Assembly: GCF_002102345.1 (NCBI RefSeq)
Contig: NZ_LQPP01000006.1
Span: 1 to 49,072 of the forward strand
Direction of reading: 5' to 3'
Source of the DNA: Mycolicibacterium peregrinum
Lineage (GTDB): Bacteria; Actinomycetota; Actinomycetes; Mycobacteriales; Mycobacteriaceae
DNA length: 49,072 nt
Shown here: positions 41,174 to 49,072 of the stretch, in pieces
Layout of the letters: each line of letters begins with the position of its first letter
Numbering within the stretch: the stretch's first letter is position 1
Program-made: the position numbers and the translations under genes
Notes under the pieces: generated by a model
Database searches by the model: none
What the model was told of the DNA's origin: nothing
The model's input: only the letters and a program-made list of their open reading frames with translations

Positions 41174-41473
41174 CCCACCACGCAAAGTCGGCGACACGTC
41201 CCGACAGTGCGGTGTCGGCGAACCCCTCCGTCGCCGACACCGCAGCCGTGCGCACCGCATAGTGCGCAGCCGCGCGAACACAGCTAAGCCTCACAGCTCG
41301 GCTGCAACTGACTGCGTAGTTAATACGCTCAGCCCTGCACAATCCTGGTCCGCAACCTGAGGTCCCCCATGCAGCAAAGGACGTTCCGGGCTTGTGTCAC
41401 GCGTGCCGGTACCGTAAGTACTGGATACCCGCGTTGTCAACAGCTCCACTGAATCCGTCGGCGAAGTGCCCGT
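41174..41473. other. 300-bp gap between convergent R2lox and aftD
   Basis: No gene is supported. The gap starts with a perfect 14-bp hairpin (reported separately). The M. tuberculosis genes gabD1 (Rv0234c) and Rv0235c, which lie here, are absent. A TTAATAC sequence near 41318 could be a rightward -10, but no transcript or structured RNA can be argued from sequence alone. Confidence 0.6.
41208..41244. terminator. perfect 14-bp hairpin after R2lox
   Basis: TGCGGTGTCGGCGA (41208-41221) and its exact complement (41231-41244) flank a 9-nt loop. A preceding half-copy (GTCGGCGACAC at 41188-41198) repeats the same motif. The position 35 bp after the R2lox stop suggests a terminator, although there is no T-run. 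Confidence 0.6.
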
Positions 41474-44400
41474 TTACTCCGGATTGGTGGGGTCCGGTGC
41501 CTTTGGTGTGACGATCGGCTCGGGTGATCGGGCAAAGGTGATCGTGGATGCCGCAACGGAGATGACCGACAGCAGCGCCGCCAGTTGCACCCACGGCGAG
41601 TGTCCGACATACCCGTCGACCGACCGCCACGGGTACTGGCTCAGCGCCGCACCGGCCAGCGTCAGCCCGCCCGCCGCCACGGCCACCGTCAGCCTCTCCT
41701 GCCAGACGTCGCGATTACGCAGCAGGTAGCGCACTCCCAGGGCGGCACCCGCTACAAGTAGTCCCGGCACACCCGACAGTGCCGTACCCACCGCGAGTAC
41801 CGCGGCGGACGCCAGCGGCCGCGCCGGCTGCCACGGCCGCACCGGATCGAGATCCGGATCGCGGCGCCGCGCCGGCCACAGGGCCAACAGGGCCAGTACG
41901 GGCAGCAGCGCGAGTCCACCGATCAACCCGATCCGGTACGGCCGGTTCGAGGGGAAGGAAAACGTGACGGGTCCACTCTCGCCGGCCGGGATCACCCAGC
42001 CCTGCTGCCAGCCGTTGATTTTCACCGGCTTCAGCACGGTGCCATCGGCGGCATGTGCGATCCACCCCGGGTTCACGCTTTCGGGCACCACCAGGGCCCG
42101 TGCTTTCTCTGAAGCCGGCACCTCGACCTGCCTGCGGTCCGGTGACCACACCGGTGTGTCGACGGGAGTTGTTGTGGCCTCGCGTAGTTGGGCGGCCTCC
42201 GGGGTGTTGAGGACGACCCCGTCGACGATAAACGCTGCGCCCGGGCTGACCAGGAGTTCCTGTTGGCCGGCGGGCAGGGTGACCGGGCCGGTCCGGCAGG
42301 GCTGGGCCGCAATCGGATCACCGTCGAGCAGCGCCCCCACGGTGGTGCGCACCGAGGTCTGGATGAACTGCCCGGCCACGCCGATGATGGGACCCTGACC
42401 GCACGGAAGCGACACTGTCCGTTTGCGATTGGCGGCGGAGTCGGCGGGGGCGACCGGGTTGCCGTGGACGTCGAGGACGGTCAGTTCGGCCAGCCCGGGC
42501 GGCTTGAGCTGGTCGAAGCCCAGCGAGGTGCGGTCGATGATGTCGTTCCAGGTCAGCAGCGACACGGTGATGGTGTCGGTCACCCGCGGTTTGAGCTGTG
42601 CGGTCTGTGCCTCACCGTTGCCGGGGAGCTTGTGTACCTGCGGACCGTCACCCAGGTCGATCGACACCAGCGTCGGATGCGCCGGTGGTTGGCTGGCGCC
42701 GGGATCGATCCGCAGCGCGCCGACCTCAGTGGGCGCAGGCAGTTTCAGCGTCAGCGTGGGTGGCGCCTTGAACTGGACGACGCGCTGCGGCGCGGTCCAG
42801 GACGTCCGCGGGTCGCCATCGGTGGCGGCATAGGCCGAACCGAGCACGTCGATCGGATCGGCGTCACCGGAGGCGCGGGTGGTTCCGGGCTGGGCCACCA
42901 GATCGGCGAGTTTGGGTCCCTGGCGGGACCGGATCCACACCGTCGGCTCGACCTCGGTGGGGGTGGGCACCGTGAGCGTGCGGCTGAGGTTCACCGGCTC
43001 CTCGGAGGCCAGCGCCAGTGCCGCCGCGCACCGGACCCCGGCCGGACTGTCGGCGCAGCCGGTCCGGCCCAGGAGTTCTGTGCCCAGATCCCATTGTGCG
43101 ACAGCTGAATCCGCTGGCGGGCCGGGGACTTCCACGGTGTGCCGCAGGTTGATGGGGTGCGCGAATCCAGAGGCGTCGTACTGGGTGACGGACAGATCGG
43201 TGATGCCGAACTGCACGCCGGGCGAACCGTCATTGGTGGCGACCGCGGTGACTCGGACCCACGGCGTCTCACCGACCGGCAGCGGGATGGTCAACTGCTG
43301 GCCGGCGGTGTCGAAGCGCAGGCTGCTGGTGCCGGTCGCGGTGGCCACCTCGATGCGGCGTACCTGGGCACCGACCGCCGTCGCGCTCGGGGTGATGGTC
43401 AAGGTGGCGTTGGTGACCGGGTGATCGAAATCGACCTGCAACCACTGGCCGACAGCAGCCTGAAGGGCGTTGGACACCCACGACGTCGACCCATCGCTGT
43501 CGATGGCGGCAGCGGGTCCGGTGGCCGGTGCGACGTTGGGCAGTGCGGTGGAGTCCGCGGCCGAACTGGACACCGACACCCGTCCGCCGTTCCACTTGCC
43601 GTAGACCGGTGCGGCCCCGTCGGCCGGGTAGTCCGGGACCCGGTTGTGGGTGTGGCGAGCGTCGTCGGGGGTGCGGATCGCCGAGGCGTGGTCGTCGACG
43701 CGGCCGTAGTCGATCTCGCGCGCGGTCGGAGTGTCGGTGACGATCACCCCGGCCGATCCGTCGGGTTGTACCGGCAGGCCGGCCCGTTCGGCGTCGGCGG
43801 TCAGCAGCATCGGCCCCAGTGGGGGTCGGCCGGCCAGGCGTCGGCGTTCGTCGAGACGTAGCAGCGCCTCGGGTGCACCGGCCACCCGCGTCATCGCGTC
43901 GGTGTCGACCAGATAGGGCGCGGCCGGGTTGGTTCCGCCGGTGTCCACCCGGTAGATCTCGACGGCGGGGTAGCGCGGTCGCAGTCCGCTGTCGGCGACG
44001 AAGCCCTCCAGCGTCCCGGGGCCCGAGGAGTCGCCGAACTCGGCCACCTTGGACAGTCCAGGAGATCCTTCGATCGACCGGTGCACCAGCACCGGCCGGG
44101 CCGACCGGGACACGTCGGGATCCAGATCGTTGCGCAGTACGACATACGAAATGCCTTGCCGGGCAAGGGTGTCGGCGAGCCCCGCGGAAGGGCGGCCGGC
44201 GGCGAACAACCGCTGCACCGAATCCAGTGCGCGGATCGTCTCCGGCGGTGTCAGCGGGATCGAATCCCGCACCCCCCATGGGCTCGATCCGAGCACCTGC
44301 AATGGCTCGTCGTGGCTGTTGCCCCAGGTCTGGGTGGCGAACGGGGCGCCGGGCGCGACCAGGACCCGGCCGCGGTCGGTGTTGTGTTCGTCGAGCCAGT

Positions 44401-45718
44401 CCGCGGTGTCGTGCCAATACTGCGGAATCGCGGTGAAGGTTCCGGCAGGGGTGATCCGGCCCGTCCAGGCGAGCGAGGTTCCGGCCGCCAGGGCGGCGAG
44501 CACCACGATCGCCACCGCGATGCGCTTGTCGCGTTCGGGCCGGGCGAAGGCCCGCACCCACACCGGCAGGGCCGCGCTGCCCGGCAGTGGGATCCGGCCC
44601 AACAGATGAGCCAGACCCAGCGCCAGCGGGAGCCGCAGCACCGGATCGAGCTTGGCCAGGTTGCGCAGCGGCGTGCCTGTGCCGTCCAGGAAATCCTGCA
44701 CGGCCGTCGCGACCGGGGAGCCCAGCCCCCCGGAATAGCCCAGGCCCAGCAGCACCACGCCGACCAGCAGCATGGTGATCAGCCGGCCCCGCGCGGGCAT
44801 CGAGCGCAGGGCCAACCCGGCCAGGCCGGCCGCCGCCACCAAGGTCGTGGCCAGCACGGCGACCGTGCTCGTCACCAGTGACGCCGCCGCGGTGGCGGTG
44901 GACGCCACGAACGGGGTCCAGGTATGGGTGCCGCGCAGCATCTCGGTCAACGACATCCACTGCGTGGTGACGCCCGAGGATTCGATGAAGTCCAGGAACG
45001 GCGGGCTGATCCGGCCGAGCATCACCAGTGCGACGACCCACCAGGCGACGGCGAGTGCGGTGCAGCCGAACCACCACGCGGTGAATCGCCACCACAGCCG
45101 GTTCGGGCGGTGACAGGCCCACCAGATGATCGCGGCCAGGCAGCCGGTCAGGGTGGCGACGGCGTTCACCGCGCCCATCAGCGCCACGGCGCCCGCGGAC
45201 CGGGCCGCCATCAGCCGCAGGTTCCTATCCCCACGAAAAGCCAGGATCATCGGCACCAGCACCCACGGCGCCAGCATCATCGGCAGCGTCTCCGAGGAGA
45301 TCGCGCCGAGGGTGGTCAGTACACGCGGTGACAGTGTGAAGGCGAGTGCGCCGAGGACACGCGAACTGGTGCTGCCGATGCCCAGAAGTTCGGCCAGGCG
45401 CAGCATGCCCCAGAAACCCACGGTCAGCAGCAGGGCCCACCACAGTCGTTGCGTGACCCAGCCGGGAATTCCCAGCAGATCGCCGGCCAGGAAGAACGCG
45501 CCGTGAGGGAAGAGGTAGCCGTAGGCCTGGTTCTGCGCCTGCCCGAACGGCAGGTCGCTGTTCCACAGATTGAAGGCGCGAGCCAGGAACCTCAGGGGAT
45601 TGGCGGTGAGGTCCAGCTTCGTGTCGGGTGAAATCTCTCCGGGCGACTGGGCGAAAGTCAGGAGCAGTGTCGCCGCGGCGACCACCCACAACCAGCGCCG
45701 CGTTAGCGGCACATCCAA
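41474..45718 (-). CDS. aftD: alpha-(1->3)-arabinofuranosyltransferase AftD
   Basis: The 1414-residue protein is the length of Rv0236c. An N-terminal GT-C membrane domain has about ten helices over residues 1-430 and the start LTFAQSPGEISPDTKLDL, with acidic residues in the first loop. A very large extracytoplasmic part follows (430-1290) with discoidin-like carbohydrate-binding modules (for example GQWLQVDFDHP). C-terminal helices end it. It uses decaprenyl-phospho-arabinose to build arabinogalactan or lipoarabinomannan and is essential in mycobacteria. TTG 45718 is one base after the upstream stop; GTG 45712 is the alternative. Confidence 0.93.
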   Translation of the reverse strand: MDVPLTRRWLWVVAAATLLLTFAQSPGEISPDTKLDLTANPLRFLARAFNLWNSDLPFGQAQNQAYGYLFPHGAFFLAGDLLGIPGWVTQRLWWALLLTVGFWGMLRLAELLGIGSTSSRVLGALAFTLSPRVLTTLGAISSETLPMMLAPWVLVPMILAFRGDRNLRLMAARSAGAVALMGAVNAVATLTGCLAAIIWWACHRPNRLWWRFTAWWFGCTALAVAWWVVALVMLGRISPPFLDFIESSGVTTQWMSLTEMLRGTHTWTPFVASTATAAASLVTSTVAVLATTLVAAAGLAGLALRSMPARGRLITMLLVGVVLLGLGYSGGLGSPVATAVQDFLDGTGTPLRNLAKLDPVLRLPLALGLAHLLGRIPLPGSAALPVWVRAFARPERDKRIAVAIVVLAALAAGTSLAWTGRITPAGTFTAIPQYWHDTADWLDEHNTDRGRVLVAPGAPFATQTWGNSHDEPLQVLGSSPWGVRDSIPLTPPETIRALDSVQRLFAAGRPSAGLADTLARQGISYVVLRNDLDPDVSRSARPVLVHRSIEGSPGLSKVAEFGDSSGPGTLEGFVADSGLRPRYPAVEIYRVDTGGTNPAAPYLVDTDAMTRVAGAPEALLRLDERRRLAGRPPLGPMLLTADAERAGLPVQPDGSAGVIVTDTPTAREIDYGRVDDHASAIRTPDDARHTHNRVPDYPADGAAPVYGKWNGGRVSVSSSAADSTALPNVAPATGPAAAIDSDGSTSWVSNALQAAVGQWLQVDFDHPVTNATLTITPSATAVGAQVRRIEVATATGTSSLRFDTAGQQLTIPLPVGETPWVRVTAVATNDGSPGVQFGITDLSVTQYDASGFAHPINLRHTVEVPGPPADSAVAQWDLGTELLGRTGCADSPAGVRCAAALALASEEPVNLSRTLTVPTPTEVEPTVWIRSRQGPKLADLVAQPGTTRASGDADPIDVLGSAYAATDGDPRTSWTAPQRVVQFKAPPTLTLKLPAPTEVGALRIDPGASQPPAHPTLVSIDLGDGPQVHKLPGNGEAQTAQLKPRVTDTITVSLLTWNDIIDRTSLGFDQLKPPGLAELTVLDVHGNPVAPADSAANRKRTVSLPCGQGPIIGVAGQFIQTSVRTTVGALLDGDPIAAQPCRTGPVTLPAGQQELLVSPGAAFIVDGVVLNTPEAAQLREATTTPVDTPVWSPDRRQVEVPASEKARALVVPESVNPGWIAHAADGTVLKPVKINGWQQGWVIPAGESGPVTFSFPSNRPYRIGLIGGLALLPVLALLALWPARRRDPDLDPVRPWQPARPLASAAVLAVGTALSGVPGLLVAGAALGVRYLLRNRDVWQERLTVAVAAGGLTLAGAALSQYPWRSVDGYVGHSPWVQLAALLSVISVAASTITFARSPEPIVTPKAPDPTNPE

Positions 45719-45719
45719 G

Positions 45720-45893
45720 CTAGGACCGGTCGCCGTACTCGACCCTGTTGAGCACCGATGACGCCGGGTCGCCCGCCTGCAGCGGAGGCTTCGTGTCCTG
45801 CTGCACCATTAGCGTCACACCGAAAACGGCAGCCGCCCCCAACAGCAGGCCGACGACAATGCTGGCCGCGGAGGGTATGACGAACCGGTTCAC
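45720..45893 (-). CDS. small secreted/membrane protein (Rv0236A, DUF2613)
   Basis: A 57-residue protein starting GTG 45893: MNRFVIPSAAS, then one transmembrane segment (IVVGLLLGAAAVFGVTLMV), then QQDTKPPLQ and a short polar tail. It matches Rv0236A, a DUF2613 protein found only next to aftD in mycobacteria. The stop codon is one base before the aftD start, so translation is probably coupled. It may help AftD fold or assemble. Confidence 0.85.
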   Translation of the reverse strand: MNRFVIPSAASIVVGLLLGAAAVFGVTLMVQQDTKPPLQAGDPASSVLNRVEYGDRS

Positions 45894-45996
45894 CCGGCCA
45901 ACCTAGCACGGCAACACCGCCGATCAGTGCCAGGTGGACGTGGGTCGACACGCAGAGAATCGATTACGGCTTGCTCAGCGGCTAAGGTCGGGCCCC

Positions 45997-47133
45997 ATGG
46001 CTTCACCGCGCCTCGTCGCAACTTTCGCAGCGTTGTCCGGACTGTTGCTGGCTTGCTCCCCGAGCACGCCGGCGCCGGAGTCTCAGTCTTCTGACACGAA
46101 GCCGATGTCCACCCACGCACCGATGCCTGCCGCGCCGGTCTGCGATGTGGCCGCCCTGTCGCCCCGCGACAAGTTGGCGCAGCTGCTGACCGTCGGGGTC
46201 AAGGACGCGGACGACGCGCGATCGGTGGTGAGCAGCCAGCACGTCGGCGGCATCATGATCGGCAGCTGGACCGACCTGTCGATGGTCAACGAAGGATCCC
46301 TGCGCGATATCTCAGCTGCCGGCCCGCTGCCGTTGGCGGTCACCGTCGACGAGGAGGGCGGCCGGGTTTCGCGGCTGTCCTCGCTGATCGGCGAGCAGCC
46401 GTCGGCGCGGGTGCTGGCCCAGACCAAATCCATCGACGAGGTGTACGGCATCGCGCTGGAGCGCGGCCAGAAGATGCGCGGCCTCGGCATCACGGTCGAC
46501 TTCGCGCCCGTCGTCGACGTCACCTCCGATCCCGACGACACCGTCATCGGTGACCGGTCCTTCGGCGACGACCCGGCCAAGGTCACCGAGTACGCCGGTG
46601 CCTATGCCCGCGGGCTGCGGGACGCCGGGGTGCTCCCGGTGCTCAAGCACTTCCCGGGACACGGGCACGGCTCGGGTGACTCGCACACCGGCTCGGTGAC
46701 CACCCCGCCGCTCGAGGAGCTCAAGGCCAACGATCTGCTGCCCTACGCCACCCTGACCACCCAGGCCCCGGTGGCCGTCATGGTCGGACACCTGGAGGTG
46801 CCTGGGCTGACCGGTACCGATCCGGCCAGCCTCAGCCCCGCCGCGTATGAGCTGCTGCGTTCGGGCGGATACGGCGGCCCGGGCTTCAACGGGCTGGTCT
46901 ACACCGACGACCTGTCCAGCATGGCCGCGATCAACCAGCGCTACGGAGTGGCCGCCGCGGTACTCAAGGCATTCCAGGCCGGGGCCGACAACGCGCTGTG
47001 GATCACCACCGACGAGGTGCCCGCGGTGCTCGACGGCCTGGAGAAGGCGTTGGCCGACGGCCAACTGAACCAGGCCGCCGTGGATGCGGCGGTGCAGCGC
47101 AATATTGACGCCAAGGGTGGGGTGCACTGCTAG
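45997..47133 (+). CDS. lpqI: LpqI beta-N-acetylglucosaminidase lipoprotein
   Basis: A 378-residue GH3 enzyme with a lipoprotein signal ending LLLAC (C20). It has KHFPGHG and the His-Asp dyad segment GDSH (about 228-230), and nucleophile region TDDL at 303-306. It matches Rv0237 LpqI, which cleaves N-acetylglucosamine from peptidoglycan fragments during recycling outside the membrane. ATG 45997 gives the signal peptide directly. It is divergent from the small secreted protein; the ~100-bp gap shows no clear promoter pair. Confidence 0.92.
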   Translation: MASPRLVATFAALSGLLLACSPSTPAPESQSSDTKPMSTHAPMPAAPVCDVAALSPRDKLAQLLTVGVKDADDARSVVSSQHVGGIMIGSWTDLSMVNEGSLRDISAAGPLPLAVTVDEEGGRVSRLSSLIGEQPSARVLAQTKSIDEVYGIALERGQKMRGLGITVDFAPVVDVTSDPDDTVIGDRSFGDDPAKVTEYAGAYARGLRDAGVLPVLKHFPGHGHGSGDSHTGSVTTPPLEELKANDLLPYATLTTQAPVAVMVGHLEVPGLTGTDPASLSPAAYELLRSGGYGGPGFNGLVYTDDLSSMAAINQRYGVAAAVLKAFQAGADNALWITTDEVPAVLDGLEKALADGQLNQAAVDAAVQRNIDAKGGVHC

Positions 47134-47185
47134 CAGGTCGCTGAGCTGGCGCCCTGTTCCTCAACCGGACGCTTATCCTGTTCGG

Positions 47186-47809
47186 ATGGCAGGTGGAACC
47201 AAGCGGCTGCCGCGGGCTGTGCGTGAACAGCAGATGCTCGACGCCGCGGTGCAGATTTTCTCGGTCAACGGCTATCACGAGACGTCGATGGACGCGATCG
47301 CGGCCGAGGCCGAGATCTCCAAGCCGATGCTGTACCTCTACTACGGCTCCAAAGAGGAACTGTTCGGCGCCTGCCTCGACCGGGAGCTGACCCGGTTCGT
47401 GGACGTGGTGCGCGGGGAGATCGACTTCACCCAGAGCCCCAAGGATCTGCTGCGCAGTGCCGTGCTGGCGTTCCTCACCTACATCGATGCCAACCGGGCC
47501 TCCTGGATGGTGCTCTATACCCAGGCCACCAGCTCTCAGGCATTCGCGCACACGGTCCGGGAGGGCCGCGACCGGATCATCGATCTGGTGGCCCGGCTGC
47601 TCAGCACCGGTACACGTAATCCTCAGCCCGACAGCGACTTCGAGATGATGGCGGTCGCCCTGGTGGGTGCCGGCGAGGCGATCGCCAGCCGGGTCAGCAC
47701 CGGGGACGCCGACGTCAACGAAGCCGCCGAATTGATGATCAACCTGTTCTGGCGTGGCCTGAAGGGCACGCCCTCGGACGCGGGAACCCCGTCGGTCACC
47801 GCGGGCTAG
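47186..47809 (+). CDS. TetR-family regulator (Rv0238 homologue)
   Basis: A 207-residue TetR protein with the HTH in residues 14-55 (SMDAIAAEAEISKPMLYLYY). The order lpqI then TetR matches Rv0237-Rv0238. TATCCT about 7 nt before ATG 47186 could be a -10 of a leaderless transcript. Its targets are unknown. In M. tuberculosis a vapBC pair follows, which is absent here. Confidence 0.9.
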   Translation: MAGGTKRLPRAVREQQMLDAAVQIFSVNGYHETSMDAIAAEAEISKPMLYLYYGSKEELFGACLDRELTRFVDVVRGEIDFTQSPKDLLRSAVLAFLTYIDANRASWMVLYTQATSSQAFAHTVREGRDRIIDLVARLLSTGTRNPQPDSDFEMMAVALVGAGEAIASRVSTGDADVNEAAELMINLFWRGLKGTPSDAGTPSVTAG

Positions 47810-47842
47810 GCGGTTGCCCGCCGGCAGCGGCGCCAACGAGGA

Positions 47843-48931
47843 TCAGGTGGCAACACCCTCCACCAGGCTGAACGGTGATGCCGTCTCCACCACGCGAGTA
47901 AGCCGGAACCCGGCCTCCTGGTACAGCTTTCGGTAGTCGCCCTCGGTGCGTTCCCTCGCGGCGATCCCGATCAGCATCTCCATGTCGGTCCACTTGCCCA
48001 GGAACTCGCGGTCGTGGTCGGGAATCACTCCCTCGATCAGCAGCAGAGTGGTGCCCGGTGTGGCGGCGGCGCGCACATTGCGCAGGATCGACAGTGCCTC
48101 GGTGTCGGGCCAGTCGTGAATGATGTTCTTCATGACGTAGGCGTCCGCGCCTGCGGGGACGCTGTCGAAGAAGGAGCCGGGGATGACGCGGACTCGGTCG
48201 GCGGCTCCGTACTTACCCAACATCGCCGGTGCTCCGTCGACCACCTGCGGCAGGTCGTAGAGCACGCCCCGGCTCCGCGGGGTGGCCTGCAGGATGGCCG
48301 CCAGCAGGCGGCCGTGCCCGCCGCCGATATCGGCGATGGTTCCGAACCGGGAGAAGTCGTAGGCAGCGACCACCGGGGCAATAGCCAGTTCGGAAACGCT
48401 GGTCATCGCGTCGTTGAAGATCGCGCCCAGTTCAGGCTCAGAGCCCATGTAGTCGAACGCGCCTTTGCCACGCAGCTTCGGGATGACCGCCTCGCCGGTG
48501 CGGACCGCATCGGCGAGATGGCTCCAGTGCTCCCGATGCTGGGGCGAGCCGACGAATTTCGCCATGCCGGCGATCGAGACGGGCGCGTCTGTGCGCAGCG
48601 TGTCGCCCAGCGGATTCAGTGCGTAGCGTCCGTCGCGGGTGCGACGGAAGACGCCCTCGCTGACCAGAGCCCGCATCAGCCGGTCCAGGGCGTCGGAATT
48701 GGCCTCGACGCGGCGCGCCAGCTCGTCGGCGTGCAGCGGACCGCCGGCCAGGGCGTCGGCAACCCCCAGCTGTGCGGCGGCGGTGACGCCCTGGGCGACC
48801 CAGGCGCCCAGGATCAGCTCCAGCATCGCCGCGGGTGGCGGGACCGCGCGCTGATGCACGCGACGCAGGTGGTGGCGAACGCGTTCGACCGCACGGACCA
48901 ATCCGGCCGGCGGCACCTTGGCGGGAGTCAC
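47843..48931 (-). CDS. O-methyltransferase with dimerisation wHTH
   Basis: The 362-residue protein has an N-terminal helical dimerisation domain (LGVADALAGGPLHADELARR), SAM motif IADIGGGHGRLLAAIL, and catalytic histidine in MKNIIHDW. These are features of plant-type and polyketide O-methyltransferases (such as TcmN- or CalO1-like). It likely methylates a hydroxyl on a secondary metabolite or aromatic compound. GTG 48931 is the start. It is flanked by a conserved TetR and a transposase fragment, so it may be a recent arrival. Confidence 0.88.
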   Translation of the reverse strand: MTPAKVPPAGLVRAVERVRHHLRRVHQRAVPPPAAMLELILGAWVAQGVTAAAQLGVADALAGGPLHADELARRVEANSDALDRLMRALVSEGVFRRTRDGRYALNPLGDTLRTDAPVSIAGMAKFVGSPQHREHWSHLADAVRTGEAVIPKLRGKGAFDYMGSEPELGAIFNDAMTSVSELAIAPVVAAYDFSRFGTIADIGGGHGRLLAAILQATPRSRGVLYDLPQVVDGAPAMLGKYGAADRVRVIPGSFFDSVPAGADAYVMKNIIHDWPDTEALSILRNVRAAATPGTTLLLIEGVIPDHDREFLGKWTDMEMLIGIAARERTEGDYRKLYQEAGFRLTRVVETASPFSLVEGVAT

Positions 48932-48965
48932 CGGATGACTCTAGACATCCCAGGACCGTAAGTTG

Positions 48966-49072
48966 TCAAGCAGCCTCGCTGCCTGAGGCGGTTTGGCGGT
49001 GGGCCCAGGCTTTGTGTTCGCTGTAGGCGCTGTGGTGGTGCAAGCAGCCGTGCAGGATGCTGACGAGGCGGT
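48966..49072 (-). pseudogene. IS110-family transposase C-terminus, cut by the window edge
   Basis: A minus-strand frame ends with TGA at 48966-48968. It encodes RLVSILHGCLHHHSAYSEHK and then AWAHRQTASGSEAA. The LVxILHGCL block and the AWAHR tail are typical of IS110-family transposase C-termini. The gene continues beyond the window, so it may be intact. It marks the right boundary as mobile. Confidence 0.7.

Noticed and set aside
41174..41473. Small RNA or tRNA gene in the R2lox-aftD gap
   Set aside because: No cloverleaf or known RNA motif, and only one weak -10-like sequence.
43269..45122. 617-residue minus-strand reading frame within aftD
   Set aside because: Low-complexity Arg/Gly composition in an alternative frame of a gene with clear homology.

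Overview
The window is high-GC actinobacterial DNA and almost certainly a fast-growing mycobacterium (Mycolicibacterium type). Its right half follows the gene order Rv0222 to Rv0238 of M. tuberculosis: echA1, aldehyde dehydrogenase, methyltransferase, glycosyltransferase, two envelope membrane proteins, acyltransferase, php, TetR, R2lox, aftD, a small secreted protein, lpqI and TetR. Homology statements here are by eye and memory, not by search. Both window edges carry what look like C-terminal ends of transposases (the right one IS110-like), so the segment seems to lie between insertion sequences.

Region 1 (about 0.1-14 kb) is a catabolic or oxygenase island. Operon A (minus, 4458 to 87) encodes an FAD/[2Fe-2S] reductase, an SDR, a Rieske-type oxygenase alpha subunit whose Rieske ligands are altered, a small unknown protein and a TauD-like dioxygenase. 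Operon B (minus, 9170 to 5813) encodes a second alpha subunit with intact ligands, a paralogue of the small protein, a metal-dependent hydrolase lacking the usual HxH, and a MarR regulator. A membrane desaturase is divergent from operon A, and an aldehyde dehydrogenase plus a PF04909-type hydrolase are divergent from operon B. Both divergent promoter regions share a near-identical 21-bp element. A TetR gene and an AveC-like membrane protein follow. The most plausible reading is a two-oxygenase pathway fed by one reductase, on an unknown (perhaps terpenoid or steroid-like) substrate.

Region 2 (14-24.5 kb) is mixed. It holds an Rv2887-like MarR divergent from a Gly/Phe-rich winged-helix protein across a perfect palindrome. 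Next comes a four-gene operon (PlsC-type acyltransferase, FadD12-like ligase, LipO-like esterase, FAD oxidase) preceded by a KstR-type box. An HD hydrolase, arylamine N-acetyltransferase, AraC/DinB-like protein, RibD/DHFR-like reductase and TetR regulator follow.

Region 3 (24.5-35.9 kb) is the Rv0222-Rv0230 core for lipid and envelope work, with a second KstR-type box before the Rv0223c homologue and an extra acyl-CoA ligase before php. Region 4 (35.9-39.5 kb) is an insertion relative to M. tuberculosis: a PPOX-fold protein, MarR, methyltransferase, GNAT and an MFS exporter with an extra C-terminal domain.

Region 5 (39.5-49 kb) returns to the core: TetR plus R2lox under one promoter, then aftD with its small upstream partner, lpqI, TetR, an O-methyltransferase and the right-hand transposase remnant. 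No rRNA, tRNA or CRISPR array was recognised.
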